NCBI RefSeq assembly: GCF_000278155.1
Contig: NZ_JH725094.1
Coordinates: 189,765 to 253,764, forward strand
Length of the DNA: 64,000 nt
Source: Bartonella doshiae NCTC 12862 = ATCC 700133
Lineage (GTDB): Bacteria; Pseudomonadota; Alphaproteobacteria; Rhizobiales; Rhizobiaceae
Reading direction: 5' to 3'
Shown here: piece by piece, positions 39,615 to 49,780 of the stretch
Layout: every line of letters starts with the position of its first letter
Position numbering within the stretch: the stretch's first letter is position 1
Made by a program: the position numbers and the translations under genes
The notes under the pieces: model-generated
Database searches by the model: none
What the model saw: the letters and a program-made list of their open reading frames with translations, nothing else
Told to the model about the DNA's origin: nothing

Positions 39615-40985
39615 TTAAATAGTTAGTCTCTTTATAACCTTTTCACGTCCTAAGAGCTGCAAAAGTTTCCCCATTTCAGGTCCATGATCAATGCCTGTAA
39701 GTGCCTGACGTAATGGCATAAATAAAGCTTTTCCTTTTCGACCTGTTTTTTCTTTTAATGCTGTTGTCCAAATTTTCCAACTTTCCTCATTCAAAGCACC
39801 TTCAGGTAAGAAATCGAGTGACTGCTGCACAAAAGCACGATCCTCTAGTACCACTGTATCAAAATTCTGTTCATCATGAATGATTTTCCACCACAAAACA
39901 GCATCATTGACTTTATTAATATTGCTTCTTATCGCGTTCCAGAAATATTCCGCCTTATCTCCTTCAATAGAAAGTTTTTTAAGGCGCATTTTTACTTCTT
40001 CATAGGTTAGTTCATGAACAAGATGACTATTCAAAGCAAGAAGATCAGCAATATCAAATTTTGCAACGGATCTTGACGTATCTTGGAGATTAAAATGCTC
40101 TAAAAGCGCTGCTTGATTAGGATAGGGATGCACATTTTGCGATGTCCCAATCAAAACGGCAAGACATTGAACAGCTATAGATTCAAATCCTTCTTCCCGT
40201 AGAGAACGAATAGAAAGATCATTATTACGTTTTGAAAATCCTTTTCCTAAAACTGTCGCCAATAAATTGGTATGACCAAAAACCGGTAATTCTGCATTAA
40301 GAGCTTTAAAAAGAGCAATTTGAGCGCCTGTATTTGTAATATGATCATCCCCACGAATAATATGCGTAATAGCCATATCTACATCATCAACAACAGACGG
40401 CAATGTATAAAGATAGCTTCCATCTTCACGAATAAGAACAGGATCTGAAAGAGAAGCCAAATCAATCGTCTGCTTTCCCTTTATTGCATCATTCCAGCAA
40501 ACTTCTGTTCGCTTTATTTGCAAAGGATCATTTTCAAAATTAGGAAGAAGAAAACGCCAATGGGGTTTACGACCTTGTGATTCAAAGTTTTTTTTCTCTT
40601 CTGCTGTCAATTTTAATGCTGCACGGTTATAAATAGGAGGCAATTTGCGCGAAAGTTGGATTTTACGACGCAGCTCTAATTCTTCTGCAGTCTCATAACA
40701 GGGATAAAGAAGCCCGCGTTGTTTGAGAATTTCCGCAACTTCATCATATCGATTAAATCGCTTAGATTGGTAACAAATTGAATCTGGTTGAATACCAAGC
40801 CATTCAAGGTCAACAGCAATAACATCGATATATTCTTGTTTAGAACGTTCAATATCTGTATCATCATAGCGCAAAATAAATTCTCCCTTATACGCTTGCG
40901 CATAAAGCCAGTTGAAGAGGGCAATACGGATATTACCAATATGAATATAACCTGTTGGAGAGGGAGCAAAACGAACTTTAACCAT
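39615..40985 (-). CDS. gltX1: Glutamyl-tRNA synthetase, first copy
   Basis: A 456-residue class I synthetase. The HIGH-type motif is HIGN (SPTGYIHIGNIRIALFNW) and the KMSKS-type loop is GFSKR near residue 240. This is one of two GltX proteins in the window. In several bacteria without glutaminyl-tRNA synthetase one copy prefers tRNA-Gln, which the amidotransferase GatCAB then corrects; whether this copy does so is not visible. It begins 7 bases after the nadE stop and is probably co-transcribed with it. Confidence 0.9.
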   Translation of the reverse strand: MVKVRFAPSPTGYIHIGNIRIALFNWLYAQAYKGEFILRYDDTDIERSKQEYIDVIAVDLEWLGIQPDSICYQSKRFNRYDEVAEILKQRGLLYPCYETAEELELRRKIQLSRKLPPIYNRAALKLTAEEKKNFESQGRKPHWRFLLPNFENDPLQIKRTEVCWNDAIKGKQTIDLASLSDPVLIREDGSYLYTLPSVVDDVDMAITHIIRGDDHITNTGAQIALFKALNAELPVFGHTNLLATVLGKGFSKRNNDLSIRSLREEGFESIAVQCLAVLIGTSQNVHPYPNQAALLEHFNLQDTSRSVAKFDIADLLALNSHLVHELTYEEVKMRLKKLSIEGDKAEYFWNAIRSNINKVNDAVLWWKIIHDEQNFDTVVLEDRAFVQQSLDFLPEGALNEESWKIWTTALKEKTGRKGKALFMPLRQALTGIDHGPEMGKLLQLLGREKVIKRLTI

Positions 40986-40992
40986 AAAATAC

Positions 40993-42669
40993 TCAATTTT
41001 TATCGCGAAAATGATTGACTATGGGATAGCGACGATCGCGTCCGAAATTCTTGTGACTGATTTTTACACCGGGTGCAGATTGTCGTCTTTTATATTCGGC
41101 ACCATAAAGAAGCTGTTCAACTTTCTCAACAGTTTCCCGTGAATACCCACGTTTAATAATATCACAAATACTCATGTCATTTTCTACAAGAGATTGCAAG
41201 ATATCATCTAGAATAGGATAAGGAGGAAGAGAATCTTCATCTTTTTGATTTTCTCGCAGCTCTGCAGAAGGCGCTTTTTCTATAATATTGGATGGAATGA
41301 CAATTCCTTCCGGTCCTCTCAAATTGTGCAAATGATTTTTATTGCGCCACTCAGCTAATGCATAGACCTGCATTTTATAAATATCTTTAAGAGGATTAAA
41401 GCCGCCATTCATATCACCATACAGTGTCGCATATCCCACAGCCATTTCTGACTTATTGCCTGTCGTTATCACCATTGAACCGGATTTATTTGAAAGAGCC
41501 ATTAAAAGTGTACCGCGTATACGACTTTGAAGATTTTCTTCTGTTATATCAGAGGGTAACCCTAAAAAAATAGGTGCCATTGTCTTTAAAAAAACTTTAA
41601 CAGCTTGCTCAATCGGTATGATTTCATAACGACATCCTAAAAGGTGCGCACATTCTTTAGCATCTTTTAATGATTCTTGCGAAGTATAATGATAGGGCAT
41701 CATAATGGTGCGAACTTTGTCAGCACCAAGAGCATCCACCGCTATTGCCGTACACAGAGCTGAATCAATTCCTCCTGAAAGACCAAGAATAACATCCTTA
41801 AAGCGATTTTTATTGACATAATCTCTCAAACCTAAAACACAAGCTTGATAATCGGCCGCTAATCCATTGAGAAGACTTTCATTAGGACCTGAAATACAGT
41901 GCCATCCCGTCGTTGTTTTTTGCCAATGGCTTAAAGCAATATGGCTATCAAAGTGTTTCATTTGAAATATCTTTTTTCCTTCTCCATTCAAGGCAAAAGA
42001 CCCGCCATCAAAAACGAGTTCATCTTGACCACCAACTTGATTAGCATAAATAATTGGTACCCCAGATCGTAGAGCTTGCGTATGAACAACATCCATACGT
42101 TTTAAAGTTTTATTGCGATAGTAGGGAGATCCGTTAAGGACAAGAATAATTTCCGCTCCTTTATCTTTAAGCTCTGTACTAAGAGAGAAATCATTCCAAA
42201 GATCCTCACAAATGACTATTCCTAATTTGATTCCATGATAAACAATAGGCTCAGGACGTGGACCTGAAGAAAATAAACGCTTTTCATCAAATTCAGCATA
42301 ATTAGGTAAATCAAACTTCAAACTTTCGGCAATGACTCGCCCTTCATCAAGAAGCATAACACCGTTGTAAATATTGCCATTGCGTCTTAATGGAAGACCA
42401 ATGACAATTCCTGGTCCGTCTACGGTTATCTTTGCTAATTTATCAACAGTCTCTTCACATGTTTTTGTAAAAGCAGGTTTTAGAACAAGATCTTCCGGCG
42501 GATAAGCGCTTATAAAAAGTTCCGTGAATAAAACAAGATCAGCCCCCTCTTCTTTGGCCTTTTGATGTGCCATGACAGCTAAAGAAAAATTCCCCTCAAT
42601 ATCACCGACAATAGGATTTAATTGGGCAATTGCAATACGAAAATCATCTTTCACAGGTCTTTTTATCAT
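40993..42669 (-). CDS. nadE: Glutamine-dependent NAD+ synthetase
   Basis: A 558-residue two-domain enzyme. The N-terminal nitrilase-like glutaminase has the Glu in LFTELFISAYPPED and nucleophile Cys in LGIVICEDLWND. The C-terminal synthetase has the ATP loop LGLSGGIDSALC at about 293. It amidates nicotinic acid adenine dinucleotide to NAD. The gene lies between the DAHP synthase and gltX1 with short gaps (28 and 7 bases), so the three appear to form an operon. Confidence 0.95.
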   Translation of the reverse strand: MIKRPVKDDFRIAIAQLNPIVGDIEGNFSLAVMAHQKAKEEGADLVLFTELFISAYPPEDLVLKPAFTKTCEETVDKLAKITVDGPGIVIGLPLRRNGNIYNGVMLLDEGRVIAESLKFDLPNYAEFDEKRLFSSGPRPEPIVYHGIKLGIVICEDLWNDFSLSTELKDKGAEIILVLNGSPYYRNKTLKRMDVVHTQALRSGVPIIYANQVGGQDELVFDGGSFALNGEGKKIFQMKHFDSHIALSHWQKTTTGWHCISGPNESLLNGLAADYQACVLGLRDYVNKNRFKDVILGLSGGIDSALCTAIAVDALGADKVRTIMMPYHYTSQESLKDAKECAHLLGCRYEIIPIEQAVKVFLKTMAPIFLGLPSDITEENLQSRIRGTLLMALSNKSGSMVITTGNKSEMAVGYATLYGDMNGGFNPLKDIYKMQVYALAEWRNKNHLHNLRGPEGIVIPSNIIEKAPSAELRENQKDEDSLPPYPILDDILQSLVENDMSICDIIKRGYSRETVEKVEQLLYGAEYKRRQSAPGVKISHKNFGRDRRYPIVNHFRDKN

Positions 42670-42697
42670 CTTATCAGTTTAGCCAATCATAATCCTG

Positions 42698-44077
42698 CTA
42701 ACCATTTGCAGCAACAGAAAATGAAGCAGAAACACGGTTTTTTTTAAGAAGCTCAGCAACAAGAAAAGCTAATTCCAATGCCTGATCTGCATTCAATCGC
42801 GGATCACAATGCGTATGATAACGATCAGACAAATCTTCTACAGAAATAGCGTGGGCTCCACCCATACATTCAGTTACATTACGACCAGTCATTTCAACAT
42901 GAATACCACCAGGATAGGTTCCTTCATCACGATGTACTGAAAAAAACTTTTCTACTTCCTTTAAAACAGAATCAAAAGGGCGGGTTTTATAACCATTTAC
43001 AGTAACGGTGTTGCCATGCATCGGATCACATGACCATATCACCTTACGTTTCTCACGTTCCACTGCACGGATTAATTTAGGAAGATAATTCTCAATTTTG
43101 TCATGACCAAAACGTGCAATCAGCGTCAACCGACCAGATTGATTTTCAGGATTCAGAATATCAAGCAATCTCAGCAATTCATCAGCCTCAAGAGATGGAC
43201 CACACTTTAAGCCAATGGGATTCTTAATACCGCGACAATATTCAACATGTGCATGATCAATTTGACGCGTACGATCGCCAATCCACACCATATGACCAGA
43301 TGTTGCATACCAATCTCCAGAAGTTGAATCAATCCGCGTCAAAGCCTCTTCATAGCCAAGCAAAAGCGCTTCGTGACTGGTATAAAAAGATGTTTCACGT
43401 AATGAAGAATTTGTTTTGGACGTAATTCCTATGGAACGCATGAAGTCAATTGCTTCAGAAATACGCTCTGCTAACAACTCATAACGCTCTCCTTGGGGAC
43501 TGTTAGCAATAAAACCCAACATCCATGCATGAACATTTTCTAAATCAGCATATCCACCTTGTGAAAAAGCACGCAACAAATTGAGTGTTGCCGCCGATTG
43601 GCGATATGCCATAGACATCCGTTGTGGATCAGGAATACGAGAATCTGCACTAAATTCGATACCATTAATAATATCTCCCCGATAAGCAGGAAGCTCTACT
43701 CCTCCTTTGCTTTCCATATCAGAGGAACGCGGTTTTGCAAATTGACCAGCAATACGACCAATTTTGACAACTGGTTTAGAACTACCAAAAGTTAAAACAA
43801 TCGCCATTTGCAAAAAAACACGAAAAAAATCACGTATATTATCTGCTTCATGTTCTGCAAAGCTTTCTGCACAATCTCCACCTTGCAACAAAAAAGCCTG
43901 CCCTTCCGCAACAGCCGCTAACTCATTCCTTAAATCACGCGCTTCACCCGCAAAAACCAATGGAGGATACCTACACAGTTTTTTTTCAATTTCTGCCAAT
44001 GCAGTTTTATCTGGATAAGTTGGAACCTGTTTAATTGGTTTTGCCCTCCAAGAATCAGGTGACCATTCTTTTATCAT
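42698..44077 (-). CDS. aroG: 3-deoxy-7-phosphoheptulonate synthase, class II
   Basis: A 459-residue class II (plant-like) DAHP synthase, the first enzyme of the shikimate pathway, condensing PEP and erythrose 4-phosphate. Typical blocks are [38 protein letters not shown], the metal region [10 protein letters not shown] and [15 protein letters not shown]. The open frame extends to 44119, but GGAGGGAG just before the ATG at 44077 fixes the start. nadE follows after 28 bases. The symbol follows common usage in this group. Confidence 0.93.
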   Translation of the reverse strand: MIKEWSPDSWRAKPIKQVPTYPDKTALAEIEKKLCRYPPLVFAGEARDLRNELAAVAEGQAFLLQGGDCAESFAEHEADNIRDFFRVFLQMAIVLTFGSSKPVVKIGRIAGQFAKPRSSDMESKGGVELPAYRGDIINGIEFSADSRIPDPQRMSMAYRQSAATLNLLRAFSQGGYADLENVHAWMLGFIANSPQGERYELLAERISEAIDFMRSIGITSKTNSSLRETSFYTSHEALLLGYEEALTRIDSTSGDWYATSGHMVWIGDRTRQIDHAHVEYCRGIKNPIGLKCGPSLEADELLRLLDILNPENQSGRLTLIARFGHDKIENYLPKLIRAVEREKRKVIWSCDPMHGNTVTVNGYKTRPFDSVLKEVEKFFSVHRDEGTYPGGIHVEMTGRNVTECMGGAHAISVEDLSDRYHTHCDPRLNADQALELAFLVAELLKKNRVSASFSVAANG

Positions 44078-44149
44078 TACACTCCCTCCAGAGTTTAAAT
44101 TCCAGCTTGTAGTATCCAAATCTCTGTCACTTACCGTAATACACGCTGT

Positions 44150-45541
44150 TTAAGTTTCTATTTTTTTTCCATTTTCATATATGTAACTTGGTTTATACAT
44201 CGTTACCAGTTCTTCTGCCATCGTTGGATGTACAGCCATAGTTTCATCAAATATATCCTTTGTCAGCTTGCCTTTGAGAGATATTCCAACAAGCTGTGCC
44301 ATTTCACCAGCATTTTCCCCTAAGATATGCGCCCCCACAATAACACGACTCTCACCATCCACAATGAGTTTCATAAATATTTTCTCCAAACTCCCAGAAA
44401 GAACATTGCGCATAGGACGAAAGATTGTACGATAAATCTCAAGTCGCTTATAACGGCGTACCGCATCTTCTTCTGAAAGCCCCACCGTTCCAATCTCTGG
44501 TTGAGAAAATACAGCCGTTGTAATGAGATCGTAATCAGGTGTAGTGGGAATGTTCTTAAATGCCGTCTGAACAAAACACATTGCATCATGGATTGCAACA
44601 GGTGTTAATTGAATATGACCTGTTACATCACCTACAGCCCAAATATGTGGTACATTTGTAGTCATCCTTTCATCAACAACAACTGCACCAAATTCATTCA
44701 CTTTCACCCCTGCACGCTCGAGTCCTAAACCCGCTGTATTGGGTATACGCCCTGTAGCCAACATCACCTGATCAGCATGAATCGTTTGTCCATTGGATAG
44801 AACAACATGGTAACAGCTTCCTTGCGCTTGAACTTGGGAAACTGTAGCTCCATAAAGAATAGAAATTCCTTTTTCAATCATTGCATCGCTAAGCAACTGT
44901 CGCAAATCATAATCAAAGTTACGAAGAATTAAATCAGAACGATGGAGAAGAGTTGTCTTCACCCCTAATTCATGAAAAATGTTAGCAAATTCAACGCCAA
45001 TATACCCTCCCCCAACAATGACTATAGACTTTGGAAGTTTTTCAAGGTCAAAAATCTCATTGGAAGTAAGACATAAATTGCTGCCCATAATTCCCGTATC
45101 AGGTACGGTTTTTGCTCCCGTTGCGATCAAAATCTTTTCCGCAGTTATTCGCTCACCTGTCGTGGAAAGCTCTAAAGTGTGATCATCCACAAAAACAGCA
45201 CGATTTTCATAAATATGAACATTATTATTTTGCAATCCCTTACGATAAAGCCCTTCTAATCTAGTTATCTCTTTATTTTTAGCCTCAACCAATTTCTCCC
45301 AACTAAAAACTGGTTTCATATATTCCCATCCAAAACCAACGCTTTTTCTGAACTCTCGTGCATATTGTGACGCATAAACATAGAGTTTTTTAGGGACGCA
45401 TCCGCGAATAACACAAGTTCCCCCTACACGATATTCTTCTGCTACGGCAACACGCTTACCAAGCTCCCCCGCAAGACGCGCAGCACGCACTCCCCCAGAA
45501 CCACTTCCAATAACAAATAAATCAAAGTCAAAAGATCCCAC
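44150..45541 (-). CDS. gor: Glutathione reductase
   Basis: A 463-residue flavoprotein disulfide reductase. The FAD-binding GSGSGGVRAARLA is at about 12-24, the redox pair Cys43 and Cys48 in GGTCVIRGCVPKK, the NADPH-binding GGGYIGVEFANIF near 180, and the C-terminal interface block HPTMAEE. The sequence between the redox cysteines and the RSxxR-like region is as in glutathione rather than lipoamide enzymes. It reduces GSSG with NADPH in the cytoplasm. The DAHP synthase gene follows after 72 bases. Confidence 0.93.
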   Translation of the reverse strand: MGSFDFDLFVIGSGSGGVRAARLAGELGKRVAVAEEYRVGGTCVIRGCVPKKLYVYASQYAREFRKSVGFGWEYMKPVFSWEKLVEAKNKEITRLEGLYRKGLQNNNVHIYENRAVFVDDHTLELSTTGERITAEKILIATGAKTVPDTGIMGSNLCLTSNEIFDLEKLPKSIVIVGGGYIGVEFANIFHELGVKTTLLHRSDLILRNFDYDLRQLLSDAMIEKGISILYGATVSQVQAQGSCYHVVLSNGQTIHADQVMLATGRIPNTAGLGLERAGVKVNEFGAVVVDERMTTNVPHIWAVGDVTGHIQLTPVAIHDAMCFVQTAFKNIPTTPDYDLITTAVFSQPEIGTVGLSEEDAVRRYKRLEIYRTIFRPMRNVLSGSLEKIFMKLIVDGESRVIVGAHILGENAGEMAQLVGISLKGKLTKDIFDETMAVHPTMAEELVTMYKPSYIYENGKKIET

Positions 45542-45741
45542 AAACTATTCCTTTTTATGAATCTATTAATAATCACAAGCTCTTGTTATTCATTATAAAA
45601 TGAAAGCCCTTATTCATCTTCACAACATAGTTTTTTTCATAAACATGATATCCTCAAAGCCCCCCTTCTTTTTAAAAACGCAAAAAATACCACTTTTATA
45701 AAGTAAAAAGGAATTTGATTACGGCAACGATCGTAATAAAG

Positions 45742-46299
45742 CTACTTCGAATTTGCTGAAGAACTAGATGCAGTAGGAATCATAGACTTGTTAGAATTCA
45801 GGACTTCAGACATCTCCTTTTTCACATTTTTTACAAGATCTTGCATTATAGTAGAACGCCATATTTCAAATGTAGAATAGGCATCACGTGCAATACTCGG
45901 AACTCCTGTCAAAAACTTTTTACCAGTATCAGAGCTATAAAATGCCGTGATTGCATCAAGTTCTGCTTGAGTAAAATATTTTGCATACACATGAGCAATT
46001 TCTTTTTCTAAATCAGAACGTCGTTTAATCAAAGCAAATGCTTGTTTATCAACAATATCAGAAATAACATTTGCTAAATTTGGATCGTCGCCTATTAATT
46101 CATTTTTGAGATCACGTGCCGCATTTGGTAAAAAACCATCAAATTGATCAGTTGCACGAATAGCATTGATAGCCCTTCTAGCTGAATCTAAATGCTTATC
46201 ACTTACACCTTGTGCGTATACCATCACAATATTCATAACCAAAACGGCAAAAACACCAAAATATACTACAAAACGCTGAAAAGAATATATTGTTTTCAT
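45742..46299 (-). CDS. DUF2059 domain periplasmic protein
   Basis: A 185-residue exported protein with a signal peptide cleaved probably after VYA at residue 29. The mature part matches DUF2059: HVYAKYFTQAELDAITAFYSS and TGKKFLTGVP, followed by an amphipathic helix. The tail is Ser-rich. The function of the domain is not known. A protein of this family between rpiA and gor is the usual order in Rhizobiales, by recollection. A small inverted repeat after the stop (45718-45737) could end the transcript. Confidence 0.82.
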   Translation of the reverse strand: MKTIYSFQRFVVYFGVFAVLVMNIVMVYAQGVSDKHLDSARRAINAIRATDQFDGFLPNAARDLKNELIGDDPNLANVISDIVDKQAFALIKRRSDLEKEIAHVYAKYFTQAELDAITAFYSSDTGKKFLTGVPSIARDAYSTFEIWRSTIMQDLVKNVKKEMSEVLNSNKSMIPTASSSSANSK

Positions 46300-46421
46300 T
46301 TAACAATTACCCCGATGACTAATTATAATTTAAACTTGTTATTCCATTTACAAGCTTAAATGCTCCTTTTTATTGTGCTCATTTATTGTGCTCACATACA
46401 GATATGTAAACTATTTTCTCT

Positions 46422-47126
46422 TTAAAAATTAAAAAGTTCTAAAATTTTTATTTGACCATCCTCCATTGCTACAATTGCAGACGAAGCCAATCCCAAAAAA
46501 AGACCATGTTCAACAACACCAGGAATTGCAAGGAGCGCATCTGACAAGAGCTTTGGCTCCAAAATGCTTCCCCAAGATGCATCAAAAATGAAGTGACCGC
46601 CATCTGTCTCAAATGGATTTTCTCCCTTCATTCGTAATGTAATTTCCCCTGAAAATCCTAAATCATCAGCAACTTTTTCAATGGCTTTTTGTGTCGCATA
46701 CATACCAAATGGATTGACTTCTATTGGCAGTGGAAAAGCACCAAGCCTTTTTACAACCTTTGTTTCATCAGCGATGACAAGCATTGCACGAGATGCAGCC
46801 GCTACAATTTTTTCATGCAACAGGGCCCCACCTCCTCCTTTAATGAGAGCCATTTCTGGACCGATTTCATCCGCCCCATCAATATCAAGATCAAGTTCAG
46901 GTATTTGCTCTAAAGTAGCAACAGGCACTCCAAATTTATGACAGAGTTGCTCAGAATATCGTGAGGTCGTAACACCAGTCACACGTAGACCACTCGCAAC
47001 ACGCTCACCAAGAAGCCGTATAAACTCATTGACTGTAGAACCCGTCCCAATCCCAAGCCGCATATCATCTTGAACAAATTCAAGCGCTTTAGCTGCCGCC
47101 ATTTTTTTTAACTGCTGAACATCCAT
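46422..47126 (-). CDS. rpiA: Ribose-5-phosphate isomerase A
   Basis: A 234-residue isomerase of ribose 5-phosphate and ribulose 5-phosphate. Blocks [20 protein letters not shown] and [14 protein letters not shown] contain the substrate-binding and catalytic residues, with [11 protein letters not shown] later. Length is normal. It works with Rpe, encoded elsewhere in the window, to provide ribose 5-phosphate for purine synthesis. The DUF2059 gene follows 122 bases downstream on the same strand. Confidence 0.95.
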   Translation of the reverse strand: MDVQQLKKMAAAKALEFVQDDMRLGIGTGSTVNEFIRLLGERVASGLRVTGVTTSRYSEQLCHKFGVPVATLEQIPELDLDIDGADEIGPEMALIKGGGGALLHEKIVAAASRAMLVIADETKVVKRLGAFPLPIEVNPFGMYATQKAIEKVADDLGFSGEITLRMKGENPFETDGGHFIFDASWGSILEPKLLSDALLAIPGVVEHGLFLGLASSAIVAMEDGQIKILELFNF

Positions 47127-47372
47127 GAATTGCTTTACCTTGTACCAATCAGTGATTTTTATGATAAATTAACAACAAAAATGATTTAATTACCTCAATC
47201 TGCTATCAATTTATCCGTCACATTTTGGCTTAAGAAGTATGAATTGTTTTTAAAACGTGCGATAATAATACAGAATAATTAATAATTTTAGCTCTTTGTA
47301 AAATTTATTTACAAATGGCGATAATAATCAGAAGATACGTTGATCATTTATTTTCCTGTTAAAGCTCACACG

Positions 47373-49667
47373 CTATGAAGCATGTGATACGTTGTGCAGT
47401 TTTTGTGAATATTGTCTGTGCATATTCCACGGTCTATAAAATCCCACCAAAGACCAAATAATATTTCCACTTTTTGTCACTATAACACTGCCTCGTGATA
47501 ATAATTGTTGAGAAGTAAATACTATTTTCGCCTTCTTGTCGCATATTTGATTACTCATTACAAATCTTTTAATTACAATGTCTGCCTCTACACATTGGTC
47601 TTTTTCATCATGTACGACAATCACTTTTAATCCATTTTCTAATAAAGATCCACACATATGATTATCACAAATGAACTGTTCATTCAATGAAGGACCATAT
47701 TTTGTTGGTTTCATTATCTTATTCACACGAAATAATCTCTTCCATATAGATGTTGTGAAATTGGAAGTATTGTAGCGGTCAATATATAATTTCTTCTCAT
47801 TAATGATCCCAATGAGACTCATATTATCAGCTATAATTAGCTGTACGGGAGAATGTAGTAAGCAGACACAAATACCAGCCAAAATAAAGAAACTAAAAAA
47901 GAATCTGATAGATGTTTTGCAAAAAGTCAGTCCCACCAAACCTATACTCAATAATACCAATGCCGATAATGGCATAAATCCAGGATTTAGAGCAGGAGAA
48001 ATATCCTTTATAAGGTGAGCAATTTTTATAACAAAATCAACACCAAATCCCATAATTTGAAGAGGTAACCATTCAAGACTCAAAAGCATTGCGAGAACTG
48101 CTATTAATCCAAATGGTATAATAATGAGTGATATAATAGGTAAAGCTAAAGCATTGCTAAGAACGCTAAGAAATGCGAAATTGGAAAAATGATACGCAGC
48201 ATAAATTCCACTAGCAGCTCCTGCTATAAGAGAAGATACGCATGTTGAAATAAGCGATAAAAAAGCAAAATGAAGAACTTTACCTCCAACGTAAGATGGT
48301 GTTGTTTTTCTTGTATGGGAAGATACCTTACCACTCCACCAATCAAAAAACGCAATCAAAGCTGCTGTTGCAGAAAAAGACATTTGAAAACTTGGACCTA
48401 ATATTTCATGTGGGGTAAAAATGAGCGTTATCAAACCTGCTATCGCAAAATTGCGCATTGTTACAGCAGAACGATCACATAATACAGCAACCAACATAAC
48501 AGCAATCATCACAAAACTTCTTTGCGCTGATACAGCAGCTCCAGACAGAACCAAGTAAAAAGCTGTCATCATTAACGCCACGATGGCTGCAAACTTTTTA
48601 GCGGAATAATAGGATGAGAAGACTGGAAAAAATGCTAAAAAACTACGGATACAGATAAGAATTATACCACTCAACAACGCCATATGCAAACCTGATATTG
48701 ATAAAATATGTGCTAATCCAGCCGTACGCAATGCTTCATTTGTATCACTTGAAATACTTCCCCTCTGTCCCGTTATAAGAGCAACAGCAACATTGCTCTT
48801 TTCTCCACTCATTGCTTTCTTGATTCTTTGAGTCATATTCGTCCGTAAATTTTCAATTTTCTGCAAGACTCTATGCAATATTGTATCAGGCTGCGGAACG
48901 AATATCTTCTTTGGTTTTCCTAGATAAATTCCCTGAGCACCAATTCCTTTAAAATAATTATGGAAACTAAAATCATAGCCTCCTGGATACACCGGTCCAG
49001 ATAATGCACGCATTTTAACCTTTCCGTATAAACCATCACCAACTGCCACCCCATAAGGCAAATGCCTTACCGACAAACGAACACGATAAGGGCTATGGCG
49101 TAATATTGGTTTTTCCGTACTCAAAACATCTAAAACTAAACGAAATCCCCCTCTTTGCATGAAATCAATAGAAATAATTCTTCCTGTTAATGTCGTGACA
49201 ATGTCGCTGCTTAACATTGGTGTAGAGAGACGCCACGTTTCTATTTTTGCAGCAAAAGCACCTAGAACAATACAAAATAGAAAGCCTGCAACAATCCATA
49301 TTCCTTGAGAAAGACGTAAAATATATAATATTCCAAGGAATAAATTGATCGTCACACCAAATTGCCACCAACTTGGTTCATGTTCTAAATGGAAATAAAA
49401 GATGATACCCGTGGAAAAAAATACTAAAACTAATAAAAAAAGAAATCCAAAAGAAATTTCTTTATTGATACAATCTAACAACCATTTCCAACAAGAAATG
49501 CCGACTTCTTGCAGAGGTGTAAAGAAAAAAATCTTTTGCGCGCTACATTTGAGGCTCTTAGCACAATGAAGAGTAGAGAAGGCATCTTGCCACATCAATC
49601 GCAATTTTTTTCTTTCTGGAAAACCTCCTCTTGACAAATTATCTTTAACTTTATTTTTATTAAACAT
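47373..49667 (-). CDS. comEC: ComEC/Rec2-type competence membrane protein
   Basis: A 764-residue polytopic protein. An N-terminal DUF4131-like segment with two helices leads to an OB-like region (about 155-245), and the competence domain follows with LAHILSISGLHMALLSGII and SAQRSFVMIAVML at about 300-370. Family members form the inner-membrane channel for incoming DNA. The C-terminal ~130 residues lack the HxHxDH metallo-lactamase motif of the longer ComEC forms. The frame opens at a GTG at 49679, but the ATG at 49667 with GGGGGA before it is preferred. It is divergent from gltX2. Confidence 0.88.
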   Translation of the reverse strand: MFNKNKVKDNLSRGGFPERKKLRLMWQDAFSTLHCAKSLKCSAQKIFFFTPLQEVGISCWKWLLDCINKEISFGFLFLLVLVFFSTGIIFYFHLEHEPSWWQFGVTINLFLGILYILRLSQGIWIVAGFLFCIVLGAFAAKIETWRLSTPMLSSDIVTTLTGRIISIDFMQRGGFRLVLDVLSTEKPILRHSPYRVRLSVRHLPYGVAVGDGLYGKVKMRALSGPVYPGGYDFSFHNYFKGIGAQGIYLGKPKKIFVPQPDTILHRVLQKIENLRTNMTQRIKKAMSGEKSNVAVALITGQRGSISSDTNEALRTAGLAHILSISGLHMALLSGIILICIRSFLAFFPVFSSYYSAKKFAAIVALMMTAFYLVLSGAAVSAQRSFVMIAVMLVAVLCDRSAVTMRNFAIAGLITLIFTPHEILGPSFQMSFSATAALIAFFDWWSGKVSSHTRKTTPSYVGGKVLHFAFLSLISTCVSSLIAGAASGIYAAYHFSNFAFLSVLSNALALPIISLIIIPFGLIAVLAMLLSLEWLPLQIMGFGVDFVIKIAHLIKDISPALNPGFMPLSALVLLSIGLVGLTFCKTSIRFFFSFFILAGICVCLLHSPVQLIIADNMSLIGIINEKKLYIDRYNTSNFTTSIWKRLFRVNKIMKPTKYGPSLNEQFICDNHMCGSLLENGLKVIVVHDEKDQCVEADIVIKRFVMSNQICDKKAKIVFTSQQLLSRGSVIVTKSGNIIWSLVGFYRPWNMHRQYSQKLHNVSHAS

Positions 49668-49780
49668 CCATTCCCCCACTTTAAACTTACAATACGGCTA
49701 TTGCACACCCCATGACCTATGCTAACATAACCTTTCCATAAAGTTCCATAAGCAACACCTTCATTTAAAGGAAAATATCC

